A stretch of 64,000 nt of DNA from contig CANNCM010000002.1 of the NCBI GenBank assembly GCA_947503105.1, forward strand, positions 143,546 to 207,545. Reading direction: 5' to 3'. The notes under the pieces were generated by a model. It was not told the DNA's origin. It searched no databases and saw only the letters and a list, made by a program, of their open reading frames with translations. This document shows, piece after piece, positions 17,149-27,215 of the stretch. The stretch is from an uncultured Flavobacteriaceae bacterium. GTDB lineage: Bacteria; Bacteroidota; Bacteroidia; Flavobacteriales; Flavobacteriaceae. How positions within the stretch are numbered: position 1 is the first letter of the stretch; every line of letters starts with the position of its first letter. The position numbers and the translations under genes are program-made.

Positions 17149-19173
17149 ATGACAACAACAGTCGTTTTATTTGGCATTTTAGCAATCGTACTAGCGTTTA
17201 TAATTGCTCTTTTTCAATATCAACCTTGGAAATCAGAAAAAGTATATTGGGCACTTACCGCAACAAGAACACTGACGTTGAGTGCCCTTTTTTTAGTATT
17301 GATCAATCCAGAAACTAACATTGAAACCATCGAAATTATCAAACCAAAACTCCCTATTTTAGTTGATAACTCTCAATCCATTAAATTCTTAAAGAAAGAT
17401 AGCGCAGCACGGGTGCTTTTGAATCAACTAAAAACCAACACTTCTTTATCTAAAAAATTTGATATTCACTATTTTTCATTTGATAATGAACTATCGAAAA
17501 ATGACACTTTAACTTTCGATGCACCACAAACCAATATCGGAAAATCCCTTATTCAAGCCCATGAAATTTTCAAAGATGAAGTTGCACCCATACTGCTTTT
17601 GAGTGATGGAAATCAAACCCTTGGTACTTCTTATGGATACATAACAAAACAGTTTGACGCCCCAATTTATCCCTTGGTTTTGGGCGATACAACATCCTAT
17701 ATCGATTTGAGAATCAAACAGATAAATGTTAATTCTTATGCATTTTTGGAGAACACCTTTCCAGTAGAAATTTTTGTGAACTACAATGGAGACAGTTCTG
17801 TAAGTTCAATTTTAGAAATATTCCAAGGCAAAACATTAATTCATAAAGAAAAACTCCAATTTTCTGCCAAAGACAATTCAAAAATCATCACACCAAAACT
17901 TAAAGCTTCCAAAGTTGGATTGCAAAACTATAGAGTAGAGTTGCGCCCATTACGTTCAGAAAAAGTTGTCACCAACAACAGTAAGACCTTTGCTATAGAA
18001 GTTATCGATCAAAAACTCAATATCGCATTGATTGCCAATAGCTCTCACCCAGATATTGGTGTTTTTAAAGCTATTGTTTCTGCTCAAAAAAATTATGCAT
18101 TTAAACGCTTTACGCCAGAAGAATTTTTAAATAATAAGGACTGCACCTTTGTCATAGTGTATCAACCGGATGCTAGTTTTACAACTGTTTTTGAGTATAT
18201 TAAAACAAATAAAATCAACGCTTTTATTTGTGGTGGTGCATCAACCAATTGGTCATTTTTAAATACAGTTCAACCTTACTTCAAACAAGAAATTACACAA
18301 CAAAATGAAACTTATCAAGCGACATTCAATTCTGATTTTGATGCCTTTGCTATAACGCCCATGTCTTTTGAGAATTACCCTCCCATAGAATCTGAATTTG
18401 GAACAACAGAAATTAGCGTTCCCCACGAAATTTTACTGTATAAATCCGTCAATGGATTGCCTACAAAAATGCCTTTGTTATTTACGCTCACGGTAAATGA
18501 TGTAAAGCAAACAGTATTGGTTGGAGAAAATTTTTGGAAATGGCGTTTAAAGACATTTCAATTGGAGAACAATTTTGAAAAATTTGATGGATTTTTTAAC
18601 ACTATTTTTCAGTACTTGAGTACACAGAAGAAATCAAAACGACTAGTTGCCACCCACAATCCAATTTTCGACGGTACGACTCCCATCGAACTATTTGCAC
18701 AATTTTATGACGACAACTTTCAATTTAATCCCAATGCAAGTTTAGAAATTGAAATTAGTGCTCCTCAACTACAAACGCCTTTTAAATTTCCTTTAATTGT
18801 TGTTGGAGATACTTATAAAGTTGATTTAAGTAGTTTAAAATCAGGGAAGTACAACTATAAAATAAAAACAAAAGATCAACAATTTTCAACCTCTGGGCAG
18901 TTTGAAATTTTAGAGTTCAATATCGAAACACAAACTTTTAAAGCCGATTATGATCAGTTGTTACAATTGGCTATTCAAACAGGTGGCAGTGCATTTTTAG
19001 ATAATGATTTTGATGATATTATGGAAGAATTACTAAATAATCCTAACTATAAATCCGTGCAAAACATAAATAAAAAAACAGTACCTTTGATTAACTATAA
19101 ATTATTACTCCTGTTGATCGTTTTGAGCTTGGCATTAGAGTGGATGATTAGAAAATATAATGGATTAATTTAA
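17149..19173 (+). CDS. membrane protein with VWA-like domain
   Basis: This 674-residue protein has two N-terminal membrane segments (about 5-23 and 36-54). A long extracytoplasmic region follows, then a final membrane segment near 650-668. The region after the second segment contains PILVDNSQS (D73, S75, S77), a DxSxS MIDAS-type metal site, and LLLSDGNQTLG further on, so a von Willebrand A-like fold is likely. The layout resembles large membrane VWA proteins of Bacteroidota near Bat operons, but no Bat genes are here. It lies between fabG and a prohibitin-family gene; its role is unknown. Confidence 0.75.
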   Translation: MTTTVVLFGILAIVLAFIIALFQYQPWKSEKVYWALTATRTLTLSALFLVLINPETNIETIEIIKPKLPILVDNSQSIKFLKKDSAARVLLNQLKTNTSLSKKFDIHYFSFDNELSKNDTLTFDAPQTNIGKSLIQAHEIFKDEVAPILLLSDGNQTLGTSYGYITKQFDAPIYPLVLGDTTSYIDLRIKQINVNSYAFLENTFPVEIFVNYNGDSSVSSILEIFQGKTLIHKEKLQFSAKDNSKIITPKLKASKVGLQNYRVELRPLRSEKVVTNNSKTFAIEVIDQKLNIALIANSSHPDIGVFKAIVSAQKNYAFKRFTPEEFLNNKDCTFVIVYQPDASFTTVFEYIKTNKINAFICGGASTNWSFLNTVQPYFKQEITQQNETYQATFNSDFDAFAITPMSFENYPPIESEFGTTEISVPHEILLYKSVNGLPTKMPLLFTLTVNDVKQTVLVGENFWKWRLKTFQLENNFEKFDGFFNTIFQYLSTQKKSKRLVATHNPIFDGTTPIELFAQFYDDNFQFNPNASLEIEISAPQLQTPFKFPLIVVGDTYKVDLSSLKSGKYNYKIKTKDQQFSTSGQFEILEFNIETQTFKADYDQLLQLAIQTGGSAFLDNDFDDIMEELLNNPNYKSVQNINKKTVPLINYKLLLLLIVLSLALEWMIRKYNGLI

Positions 19174-19192
19174 TAACTAAACATATATAAAA

Positions 19193-20005
19193 ATGCAAAA
19201 ATTACCCAAAATCGGACTCCCAATAATATTTGCCATTGCAATGGCAGTTATTCTCATCTCAAAATCAGCTGTAACCATTGGACCAGGAGAAGGTGGAGTG
19301 CTTTTTGAGCGCTTTGGGGATGGTATCAATACAGAAAAGACCTACGGCGAAGGGTTTCACATCGTTGCGCCTTGGAACTCTATGTTGGTTTTTAAAGTGC
19401 GCCAACAATCCATTTCAGATGAAATGAATGTACTTTCTGTAAATGGTCTCGAAGTTCGTGTCAATGGAACCATATGGTATGAGCCAGAATATGAAAATCT
19501 TGGAAAACTCATCAAAACAAAAGGGCAGGATTATGTGTTAGAACTTCTTAATCCAGCAGTCAATGCAGCAGCGCGAAGCGTTGTAGGTCGCTATACACCA
19601 GAACAGTTGTACTCAAGTAAGCGCGATGTAATTGAGCAAGAAATTCTGGATGAAGTAGTAAATCTTATGAAAGGCCAATATTTAAATGTAAAACGAGTTT
19701 TGGTGGAAGATGTAAAACTTCCCGAAACCATCAAAAATGCAATTGAAGGAAAGCTGAAGCAAGAGCAGCAGTCTTTAGAATATGAATTCCGATTGGTGAC
19801 TGCCGACAAAGAAGCTCAAAAGCAACGTATTGAAGCACAGGGTAAAGCTGATGCAAACCGAATTTTGAGCGCCTCATTGAATGCTAAAATTCTTCAGGAT
19901 AAAGGGATAGAAGCCACCGTAAAACTAGCTGAATCTCCAAATAGCAAGGTGATTGTTATTGGTTCTGGTGATTCTGGAATGCCAATTATTTTGGGTAACC
20001 AATAA
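19193..20005 (+). CDS. prohibitin-family (SPFH/Band 7) membrane protein
   Basis: This 270-residue protein has one N-terminal membrane anchor (about 9-26) followed by a Band 7 domain with GPGEGGVLFERFG and a coiled-coil region rich in Glu, Lys and Gln (about 180-225). The motif EDVKLPETIKNAIEGKLKQEQ is typical of prohibitin homologues. Such proteins form large ring scaffolds in membranes, often with FtsH. It starts 20 bases after the VWA-like gene. Confidence 0.9.
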   Translation: MQKLPKIGLPIIFAIAMAVILISKSAVTIGPGEGGVLFERFGDGINTEKTYGEGFHIVAPWNSMLVFKVRQQSISDEMNVLSVNGLEVRVNGTIWYEPEYENLGKLIKTKGQDYVLELLNPAVNAAARSVVGRYTPEQLYSSKRDVIEQEILDEVVNLMKGQYLNVKRVLVEDVKLPETIKNAIEGKLKQEQQSLEYEFRLVTADKEAQKQRIEAQGKADANRILSASLNAKILQDKGIEATVKLAESPNSKVIVIGSGDSGMPIILGNQ

Positions 20006-20070
20006 TTTTTATAAAAAAAGTTAGGATTTAAAAATTTATTTTTTGAATATTTGCTTATTATTTTAAAACA

Positions 20071-20142
20071 ATGAAAATCGTTAATTTAATTCATCACCAT
20101 GTACATACTGGCCCACAAGCGAGTTGTCTGTGTATGGAATAA
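20071..20142 (+). CDS. hisL: his operon leader peptide (23 aa)
   Basis: A 23-codon frame starting at ATG 20071 encodes four His within five residues (HHHVH, residues 8-12) and ends at TAA 20140-20142. It lies 70 bases before hisG, between the prohibitin gene and a strong intrinsic terminator. This is the arrangement of histidine leader peptides. Ribosome stalling at the His codons when His-tRNA is scarce would leave the downstream part of the frame uncovered. The peptide is too short for ordinary gene calling, and no conservation test was possible here. Confidence 0.85.
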   Translation: MKIVNLIHHHVHTGPQASCLCME

Positions 20143-20195
20143 ATTTATTTTATAAAATTACATTAACCCGCTTGAGATTCAAGCGGGTTTTTTTT
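20116..20195 (+). promoter_or_regulatory. his attenuator: antiterminator versus terminator
   Basis: Inside the leader frame, CAAGCGAGTT (20116-20125) can pair in nine of ten positions with AACCCGCTTG (20165-20174), the 5' arm of the terminator. The 3' terminator arm CAAGCGGGTT is nearly the same sequence, so the two structures are mutually exclusive. Stalling at HHHVH would leave 20116-20125 free and favour read-through into hisG. Ribosome movement to the stop would cover it and allow termination. Confidence 0.8.
20165..20195 (+). terminator. intrinsic terminator in the his leader
   Basis: An 11-base-pair perfect stem (AACCCGCTTGA with TCAAGCGGGTT) closes a three-base loop and runs into a T tract. 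It lies between the leader peptide and hisG, so it acts as the attenuator. Confidence 0.92.
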
Positions 20196-20212
20196 ATTTA
20201 AAATTTCTAAAA

Positions 20213-21070
20213 ATGAAAACGTTAAAGATAGCTGTTCAAAAATCGGGAAGATTAAAAGACGATTCCTTAAAATTACTGAAGGATATTGGAATTTCTATAG
20301 ATAATGGAAAAGAGCAACTCAAAGCTCGAGCAACCAATTTTCCTATCGAGGTGTTTTATCTCCGCAATGGAGATATTCCTCAATACCTCAAAGACGGGGT
20401 TGTTGATATTGCAATCATAGGCAGTAATATTTTGGTTGAAAAAGGGGAGGGCATAACCTCTGACTTAAAGCTAGGATTTTCGCGTTGTCGCGTGTCTTTA
20501 GCAGTACCAAAAACTATGAATTACAATAATATTAATGATTTGAATGGAAAAAAAATAGCGACATCTTACCCCAATACTGTTCAAGCTTTTTTGAATGAAA
20601 AAGGCATTAATGCAGAATTACACATCATCAATGGTTCTGTAGAAATTGCTCCCAACATTGGCCTGGCCGACGCTATTGTCGATATTGTATCAACTGGAGG
20701 GACGTTATTCAAAAATAATTTAGAAGAAAAAGAAGTTTTATTAACTTCTGAGGCTGTACTTGCCGTATCGCCAAAAATTGAAGTTGTACAAACAGAACTA
20801 TTAGAAAAAATAAAATTTAGAATTCAATCTGTACTAAAAGGAAGATCATCTAAATATGTGTTATTGAACGCACCAAATGACAGCTTGGGACGCATTGTAG
20901 AACTTCTCCCAGGGATGAAAAGCCCTACAGTCTTACCATTAGCAAAATCGGGCTGGAGTTCTGTTCACAGCGTTATTAATCAGCATCAATTTTGGGACAT
21001 CATTGATGATTTAAAACGCTACGGTGCAGAAGGTATTCTTATTTGTCCAATCGAAAAAATGGTAGTGTAA
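20213..21070 (+). CDS. hisG: ATP phosphoribosyltransferase (long form)
   Basis: First step of histidine synthesis, condensing ATP and PRPP. The 285-residue length indicates the long form with a C-terminal ACT-like regulatory domain (about 215-285), which allows histidine feedback without HisZ. Typical segments are AVQKSGRLKDDSLKLL at the N-terminus and ADAIVDIVSTGGTL near residue 160. It is the first gene after the attenuator and its stop codon overlaps the start of hisD by one base. Confidence 0.97.
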   Translation: MKTLKIAVQKSGRLKDDSLKLLKDIGISIDNGKEQLKARATNFPIEVFYLRNGDIPQYLKDGVVDIAIIGSNILVEKGEGITSDLKLGFSRCRVSLAVPKTMNYNNINDLNGKKIATSYPNTVQAFLNEKGINAELHIINGSVEIAPNIGLADAIVDIVSTGGTLFKNNLEEKEVLLTSEAVLAVSPKIEVVQTELLEKIKFRIQSVLKGRSSKYVLLNAPNDSLGRIVELLPGMKSPTVLPLAKSGWSSVHSVINQHQFWDIIDDLKRYGAEGILICPIEKMVV

Positions 21071-22362
21071 TGACAATCATAAAAAATCCAAAACAAACAG
21101 AATGGGATGCTATTTTGAAGCGACCATCACAACATATTGATACGCTTAATGATGTTGTGCATGAAGTTTTTAAAGCAGTTCAAAATGAAGGCGATATTGC
21201 ATTAAAGCACTACACAAAAAAATATGATGGTGTTGCTATTGACGACATTAGAGTTTCAAAAACTGAAATAGAAGCTGCTGAAAACGCTATTTCACCAGAA
21301 TTAAAAAAAGCAATTTTGAAAGCGAAATCAAATATAGAATCCTTTCATAAAGCTCAAAAAACTCGTCGTGTCGATGTTCAAACGCAGATTGGAGTTCGTT
21401 GTTGGCAAGAAAAACGCCCTATTGAATCTGTTGGGTTGTATATTCCTGGCGGTACAGCACCACTGTTTTCTACAGTGTTGATGTTGGCTATTCCAGCACA
21501 AATTGCTGGATGTAACTCTATTGTGCTTTGCACCCCTCCAAATATTTCTGGAACAATTGCCAATGAAATATTATTTACCGCTGCACTTTGTGGAGTAACT
21601 CAGATTTATAAGGTTGGCGGTATTCAAGCCATTGCAGGAATGACCTATGGAACGGCTACAATTCCAAAAGTCAACAAGCTATTTGGCCCTGGAAACCAAT
21701 ACGTTACTGCTGCAAAACAAGCCGCTACCAAATTTGGAGTAGCCATCGATATGCCTGCAGGGCCAAGCGAATTATTGGTCGTAGCCGATGCCTCGGCAAC
21801 ACCTTCATTTGTGGCCTCAGATTTACTGAGTCAGGCAGAGCACGGTGTCGATAGTCAAGTGGTTTTAGTTTCAACAGATCTTTCACTTTTGGAAGCTGTT
21901 TCAAATGAAGTTCAAACACAGACACAGTCATTAAATAGGAAAGGCATTATTGAAAAAGCCCTCGAAAATATGAAGCTAATTTTTTGTTCTGACCAAAACA
22001 CAGCTGCAGATTTGATTAATTTTTATGGTCCAGAACATTACATCATTTCAACTTCAGATAATACATTTTATATCGATCAAGTTAGAAATGCAGGTTCTGT
22101 ATTTATTGGCGATTACACTCCCGAAAGTGCTGGAGATTATGCATCAGGGACCAACCACACACTTCCAACAAATGGATATGCAAAAGCCTATTCTGGGGTT
22201 AATCTTGATAGTTTTTTAAAAAGTATCACTTTTCAGGAAATTACCAAAGATGGACTTCTAGATTTGGGGCCAAGTATTGAATTAATGGCTGAAGCTGAAG
22301 GACTTATGGCTCATAAAAACGCAGTTTCAATCCGCTTAAAATCAATTAAAAATGAATCTTAA
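21070..22362 (+). CDS. hisD: histidinol dehydrogenase
   Basis: Last two oxidation steps of histidine synthesis, using NAD and zinc. I place the start at ATG 21070 (MTIIKNPKQ, 430 residues), overlapping the hisG stop as ATG/TAA. Family motifs include GLYIPGGTAPLFSTVLML, GPGNQYVTAAKQ, DMPAGPSELLVVAD and the zinc-site QAEHGVDSQ. The C-terminal LMAEAEGLMAHKNAVSIR is intact. It overlaps hisC by 11 bases. Confidence 0.97.
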   Translation: MTIIKNPKQTEWDAILKRPSQHIDTLNDVVHEVFKAVQNEGDIALKHYTKKYDGVAIDDIRVSKTEIEAAENAISPELKKAILKAKSNIESFHKAQKTRRVDVQTQIGVRCWQEKRPIESVGLYIPGGTAPLFSTVLMLAIPAQIAGCNSIVLCTPPNISGTIANEILFTAALCGVTQIYKVGGIQAIAGMTYGTATIPKVNKLFGPGNQYVTAAKQAATKFGVAIDMPAGPSELLVVADASATPSFVASDLLSQAEHGVDSQVVLVSTDLSLLEAVSNEVQTQTQSLNRKGIIEKALENMKLIFCSDQNTAADLINFYGPEHYIISTSDNTFYIDQVRNAGSVFIGDYTPESAGDYASGTNHTLPTNGYAKAYSGVNLDSFLKSITFQEITKDGLLDLGPSIELMAEAEGLMAHKNAVSIRLKSIKNES

Positions 22363-23386
22363 AGACTTCGTTAGGCCATCAATTATGGCGATGAAACCCT
22401 ATTCTTCGGCACGAGACGAATATCAAAGTCAAGACGATGATCTTGTGTTTTTGGATGCCAATGAAAATCCATTCCAAAGTGAACTAAATCGCTATCCAGA
22501 TCCGCAACAACTTCTTTTAAAGGCCAAATTCGCGGCCTTAAAAGGCGTGTCTGCCAATCAAATTTTATTGGGAAATGGTAGTGATGAAGTGCTAGATCTC
22601 TTGTTTCGAGCGTTTTGTGAACCCCATCAAGATGCAGTGCTGACATTGACACCAACATATGGGATGTATGGAGTTTTGGCACATTTAAATGCCATTGAAA
22701 ATCAAACAGTTACACTTACTCCAGACTTTCAAATTCCTACAGAAAAAGTTCTCGAAGCCATTCAACCAAATACAAAAATAATTTTTATATGTTCCCCAAA
22801 TAATCCTTCTGGAAATCTATTGAAATCCGATGCCATAGAACGTATTTTAAAATCATTTAATGGTTTGGTTGTGATCGACGAAGCATATATTGATTTTACA
22901 GCATCAACGAGTTGGATAGCGCATTTATTGGAGTTTCCCAATTTGGTTGTAACACAAACATTATCAAAAGCTTACGGTCTTGCTGGCATTCGTCTTGGTA
23001 TTTGTTATGCATCAATTGAAATCATATCAATTTTAAACAAAATTAAACCTCCTTACAATGTCAATTTATTGACACAAAATGAAGCTTTAAAAGGGCTTTC
23101 TAATCAAAATAATTTAAACAAACAGATTGAGATTATACGTTCTGAGCGCATCAAATTAGTTGAAATTATCAAGGATATATCTTTTGTAAAAACTGTTTTT
23201 CCTACGGATTCGAATTTTGTTCTAATTCGTGTTGATGATGCAAATAAACGTTACGATCAACTTATAAAAAAAGGAATAATTCTCAGGAATAGACATGGAC
23301 AATCGCTTTGCGACAATTGCTTGCGGATTACGATTGGAACTCCATTAGAAAATTTAAAGTTAATTAATGCCTTACAAAACATTTAG
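22352..23386 (+). CDS. hisC: histidinol-phosphate aminotransferase
   Basis: PLP enzyme transferring the amino group from glutamate to imidazole acetol phosphate. The 344-residue protein has LDANENPFQ near the N-terminus, [15 protein letters not shown], and the PLP-lysine motif [16 protein letters not shown]-terminal RITIGTP motif is also present. Genes on both sides are translationally coupled: it overlaps hisD by 11 bases, and hisB starts one base after its stop. Confidence 0.96.
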   Translation: MNLKDFVRPSIMAMKPYSSARDEYQSQDDDLVFLDANENPFQSELNRYPDPQQLLLKAKFAALKGVSANQILLGNGSDEVLDLLFRAFCEPHQDAVLTLTPTYGMYGVLAHLNAIENQTVTLTPDFQIPTEKVLEAIQPNTKIIFICSPNNPSGNLLKSDAIERILKSFNGLVVIDEAYIDFTASTSWIAHLLEFPNLVVTQTLSKAYGLAGIRLGICYASIEIISILNKIKPPYNVNLLTQNEALKGLSNQNNLNKQIEIIRSERIKLVEIIKDISFVKTVFPTDSNFVLIRVDDANKRYDQLIKKGIILRNRHGQSLCDNCLRITIGTPLENLKLINALQNI

Positions 23387-23387
23387 T

Positions 23388-24521
23388 ATGAAAAAAGTAC
23401 TTTTTATCGATAGAGACGGAACTCTAATCAAAGAGCCAGAAGACCAACAAATTGATGCTTTTGAAAAGCTGGAGTTTTATCCAGAAGTATTTTTTTATCT
23501 CAAAAAAATCATGGTTGAATTGGACTTTGAATTGGTAATGGTTACCAACCAAGATGGGTTAGGCACATCATCATTTCCCGAGAATACGTTTTGGCCTGTG
23601 CATCAATTTATGATTCAATGCTTTGAAAATGAAGGTATTATATTTAAAAATCAATGTATAGATCGCACTTTTGCTAAAGAGAATGCACCAACACGAAAAC
23701 CACGAACAGGATTGCTATCGGCTTATCTTACAGGCGATTACGATTTAGCAAATTCTTTTGTTATTGGAGATCGTTTGACAGATATAGAATTGGCAAAGAA
23801 TTTGGGTTCAAAAGGAATTTTTATAAATAATGGCAATAACTTTGGAGATTGTGAATTGAGTGTCTCTAATGAAAACTTGGCACCATATATTGCTTTAGAA
23901 ACAAACCAGTGGCGATTGATTTATGAGTTTTTGAAGCTGACATCTCGCAGCGGTGAAATCAGTCGAACAACAAATGAAACAGACATCAAAATTTCGTTGA
24001 ATCTGGACGGCTCTGGTGAAAGTAATATTGATACAGGAATTGCATTTTTTGATCATATGTTAGATCAAATTGCACGTCATGGACAAATTGATTTGAATGT
24101 AAAAGTGAATGGCGATTTGGAAGTTGACGAACACCATACTATCGAAGATACAGCCATTGCTTTGGGCGAATTATTTAGCCAAACACTTGGACATAAATTG
24201 GGAATAGAACGCTACGGATTTTGTTTGCCAATGGATGATTGTTTGGCTCAAGTAGCTATAGATTTTGGTGGTCGGAATTGGTTGGTTTGGGAAGCTGATT
24301 TTAGGCGGGAATACATTGGTAAAATGCCAACAGAAATGTTTATGCATTTCTTTAAATCCTTTACCGATGGTGCCAAATGCAACCTCAATATCAAAGCTGA
24401 TGGAACTAACGAACACCATAAAATTGAAGCTATTTTTAAAGCCTTTGCCAAATCCATCAAAATGGCAGTCAATAGAGATCCAAACAATATGATTCTTCCA
24501 TCAACAAAAGGACTTTTATAA
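23388..24521 (+). CDS. hisB: bifunctional histidinol-phosphatase / imidazoleglycerol-phosphate dehydratase
   Basis: The N-terminal HAD phosphatase (about residues 1-165) starts [13 protein letters not shown], with the DxD nucleophile pair, and later [14 protein letters not shown]. The C-terminal IGP dehydratase (about 185-377) has [27 protein letters not shown] and [16 protein letters not shown] metal motifs. Steps six and eight of the pathway are thus on one chain. I chose ATG 23388 over an in-frame ATG seven codons earlier, because the DRDGT motif sits at the N-terminus in the family. Confidence 0.96.
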   Translation: MKKVLFIDRDGTLIKEPEDQQIDAFEKLEFYPEVFFYLKKIMVELDFELVMVTNQDGLGTSSFPENTFWPVHQFMIQCFENEGIIFKNQCIDRTFAKENAPTRKPRTGLLSAYLTGDYDLANSFVIGDRLTDIELAKNLGSKGIFINNGNNFGDCELSVSNENLAPYIALETNQWRLIYEFLKLTSRSGEISRTTNETDIKISLNLDGSGESNIDTGIAFFDHMLDQIARHGQIDLNVKVNGDLEVDEHHTIEDTAIALGELFSQTLGHKLGIERYGFCLPMDDCLAQVAIDFGGRNWLVWEADFRREYIGKMPTEMFMHFFKSFTDGAKCNLNIKADGTNEHHKIEAIFKAFAKSIKMAVNRDPNNMILPSTKGLL

Positions 24522-25102
24522 TGCAGTTAACGATTTTAGATTATGGTGCTGGAAATATTCAAAGTGTTCAATTTGCATTAGAACGCCTTGGAATTACCGC
24601 TAAGCTTTCTAACAACAAAGAAGAAATTCTGTCATCAGACAAAGTTATTTTTCCTGGAGTTGGACAAGCTCATCAAGCTATGAAACAACTCAGAACTACA
24701 GGGTTGGATGTATTAATTCCAGAACTAAAACAAGATGTTTTGGGGATATGCTTGGGGATGCAACTGCTGTGCAATACTACAGAGGAGGGCAATACAATAG
24801 CTTTGGGTGTTTTTGATGTTGATGTCAAACGATTTGAAGATGATTTAAAAGTTCCACATATGGGTTGGAATCTCATTAAAGATTTAAAATCAGATTTGTT
24901 CAAAGAATTAGAATCACCAGCGTATATGTATGCTGTTCATAGTTATTATGCGCCCAAATGTGATTTAACCATTGCGACAACTAATTACGGTATAGATTTT
25001 TCATCGGCTTTACAAAAAGATAATTTTTATGGTGTACAATTTCATCCAGAAAAAAGCAGTCGAGATGGAGCAATGCTATTAGAAAACTTTTTAAAACTAT
25101 AA
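24521..25102 (+). CDS. hisH: imidazole glycerol phosphate synthase, glutaminase subunit
   Basis: Class I glutamine amidotransferase that feeds ammonia to HisF. The nucleophile Cys is in [10 protein letters not shown] (near residue 77), and the His-Glu pair is in VQFHPEKSS near the C-terminus. The oxyanion region FPGVGQA is present. At 193 residues it is a normal length. Its ATG overlaps the hisB stop by one base. Confidence 0.97.
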   Translation: MQLTILDYGAGNIQSVQFALERLGITAKLSNNKEEILSSDKVIFPGVGQAHQAMKQLRTTGLDVLIPELKQDVLGICLGMQLLCNTTEEGNTIALGVFDVDVKRFEDDLKVPHMGWNLIKDLKSDLFKELESPAYMYAVHSYYAPKCDLTIATTNYGIDFSSALQKDNFYGVQFHPEKSSRDGAMLLENFLKL

Positions 25103-25106
25103 TAGT

Positions 25107-25835
25107 ATGAGACTCATTCCAGCAATCGACATCATTGACGGTCAGTGTGTTAGACTAACCAAAGGAAATTATGCAACCAAAAAAGTATATAATGAAAATC
25201 CTTTGGAAGTGGCCAAAATGTTTCAAGACTCAGGTATAAATTATTTGCATTTGGTAGATCTAGATGGTGCAAAAGCTAAACATATTGTTAACTACAAGAT
25301 TTTGGAATTATTAGCGACTCAAACACATCTTAAAATCGATTTTGGTGGTGGACTTAAATCTGACGATGATTTGAGAATTGCTTTTGAATCTGGGGCTCAT
25401 CAGGTAACAGGAGGGAGTATTGCGGTCAAAAAGCCGAATGTATTTGAATCTTGGATTGATACCTATGGATCAGAGAAGATTATTCTTGGTGCAGATTGTA
25501 TTCAAGGAAAAATTGCCATTCAAGGATGGCAAGAAGAAAGTGCTTTGGAAGTACTTTCTTTTATAAAGGATTACTCTAAAAAAGGGATAAAGAATGTGAT
25601 TTGTACCGATATATCAAAAGATGGTATGTTGCAAGGCCCAGCTTTTGAATTATACACGTCAATTTTGAATCAAAATCCAGCACTAAACTTGATTGCTTCT
25701 GGTGGAGTATCATGTATTGATGAGCTTCCAAAATTAAAAGCACTTGGCTGCGAGGGTGTCATCATCGGTAAAGCCATTTATGAAGGAAAAATCACATTAA
25801 AGGGATTAGAAGAATTTCAATTAAACACCAATTAA
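25107..25835 (+). CDS. hisA: ProFAR isomerase
   Basis: Amadori isomerisation of ProFAR in a beta-alpha barrel. The N-terminal [17 protein letters not shown] contains the general-base Asp. [12 protein letters not shown] and the second Asp region [13 protein letters not shown] are intact. At 242 residues it is a normal size. It is paralogous to the adjacent hisF, the usual arrangement. Confidence 0.97.
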   Translation: MRLIPAIDIIDGQCVRLTKGNYATKKVYNENPLEVAKMFQDSGINYLHLVDLDGAKAKHIVNYKILELLATQTHLKIDFGGGLKSDDDLRIAFESGAHQVTGGSIAVKKPNVFESWIDTYGSEKIILGADCIQGKIAIQGWQEESALEVLSFIKDYSKKGIKNVICTDISKDGMLQGPAFELYTSILNQNPALNLIASGGVSCIDELPKLKALGCEGVIIGKAIYEGKITLKGLEEFQLNTN

Positions 25836-25836
25836 T

Positions 25837-26595
25837 ATGTTGACAAAACGAATTATTCCATGCTTGGATATCAAAAATGGGCGAACCGTCAAAGGAGTCA
25901 ATTTTGTCAACCTTCGTGATGCTGGCGATCCTGTAGTTTTGGCACAACAATATGCCAGGCAAGGAGCAGATGAATTGGTATTTTTAGATATTTCGGCCAC
26001 ACTAGAATCGAGAGGGACAACGTGTGAGATGGTCAAAAAAGTAGCACGTGAAATAGACATTCCTTTTACTGTAGGTGGTGGTGTAAAGTGTATCGATGAT
26101 GCATCGCTTTTGCTCAAATCTGGTGCCGATAAAGTAGCTGTAAATTCTGCTGCAGTCAAACGTCCAGAACTTGTGCAAGAATTATCTCAAAACTTCGGAA
26201 ATCAATGTATTGTAGTAGCGATTGATGCAAAAAAAATTAACAATAAATGGAAAGTCCATCTTGCAGGCGGAACAATACCAACCGATTTAGATTTATTTGA
26301 TTGGGCCAAGCAAGTTGAAACATTGGGAGCAGGAGAAATTTTATTCACATCTATGAACCACGATGGTGTAAAAACGGGTTTTGCCAATGAAGCACTTGCA
26401 CAATTATCAAAAACAGTAAACATTCCTATTATTGCATCTGGTGGGGCAGGTGCTATTCGACATTTTGAAACGGTTTTTAAAGACGGCAAGGCCGATGCTG
26501 CATTGGCTGCTAGTGTGTTTCATTTTGGTGAAATTTCAATCCCGAAACTAAAAAAAGAACTACAACAACATCACATAAATATGAGATTATCATGA
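25837..26595 (+). CDS. hisF: imidazole glycerol phosphate synthase, cyclase subunit
   Basis: Barrel subunit that uses ammonia from HisH to form IGP and AICAR. The N-terminal [19 protein letters not shown] and the catalytic Asp region [11 protein letters not shown] are typical. [10 protein letters not shown] and [11 protein letters not shown] are the phosphate-binding loops. At 252 residues it is full length. It starts one base after the hisA stop codon and overlaps hisIE by four bases. Confidence 0.97.
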   Translation: MLTKRIIPCLDIKNGRTVKGVNFVNLRDAGDPVVLAQQYARQGADELVFLDISATLESRGTTCEMVKKVAREIDIPFTVGGGVKCIDDASLLLKSGADKVAVNSAAVKRPELVQELSQNFGNQCIVVAIDAKKINNKWKVHLAGGTIPTDLDLFDWAKQVETLGAGEILFTSMNHDGVKTGFANEALAQLSKTVNIPIIASGGAGAIRHFETVFKDGKADAALAASVFHFGEISIPKLKKELQQHHINMRLS

Positions 26596-27179
26596 TTATA
26601 AATTTCAATACAAATAGCCTTGTACCAGCGATTATTCAAGATGCTGAAACCAATACAGTCTTAATGCTCGGATATATGAACGAAGAAGCGCTCCAAATAA
26701 CACAAAACAGTAAACGTGTTACGTTCTTTAGTCGAAGTAAAAATCGACTATGGACAAAAGGTGAGGAGAGTGGTAATTTTCTGAATATCAAATCTTTAAA
26801 GGTTGATTGTGATGGAGATACTCTTTTGATAAAAGCGATTCCCGAAGGCCCAACATGCCACAAAGGAACCGATACATGTTGGGCAGAGGATAATACTCAA
26901 TTTTTTGGGTTTTTGTCGGAACTGGAGCAGGTTATTGCCAATCGAAAAAATAATCCTAGTGCATCGTCTTATGTGTCCAGTTTGTTTGAAAAAGGCATCA
27001 ATAAAATTGCACAAAAAGTAGGCGAGGAGGCCGTAGAAACAGTAATAGAAGCCAAAGATCAAAATGATAAGTTGTTTTTGGAAGAAAGTGCCGATTTATT
27101 ATTTCATTACCTAATTTTACTTCAAGCCAAAGGATTTTGTCTTTCAGATGTTGTTAGCATCTTAAAATCAAGGCATTAA
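26592..27179 (+). CDS. hisIE: bifunctional PRA-CH / PRA-PH
   Basis: Catalyses steps two and three of the pathway. The HisI half (about 1-105) has [29 protein letters not shown] and the zinc-binding [12 protein letters not shown] and [12 protein letters not shown]. The HisE half (about 108-195) has [17 protein letters not shown] and [13 protein letters not shown]. The 195-residue length is standard for the fusion. This completes the operon, so all ten pathway activities are encoded between 20.2 and 27.2 kb. Confidence 0.97.
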   Translation: MIINFNTNSLVPAIIQDAETNTVLMLGYMNEEALQITQNSKRVTFFSRSKNRLWTKGEESGNFLNIKSLKVDCDGDTLLIKAIPEGPTCHKGTDTCWAEDNTQFFGFLSELEQVIANRKNNPSASSYVSSLFEKGINKIAQKVGEEAVETVIEAKDQNDKLFLEESADLLFHYLILLQAKGFCLSDVVSILKSRH

Positions 27180-27215
27180 TTTTTATTTTTAAACAGAAAC
27201 CCCGACCTTGAGCTG

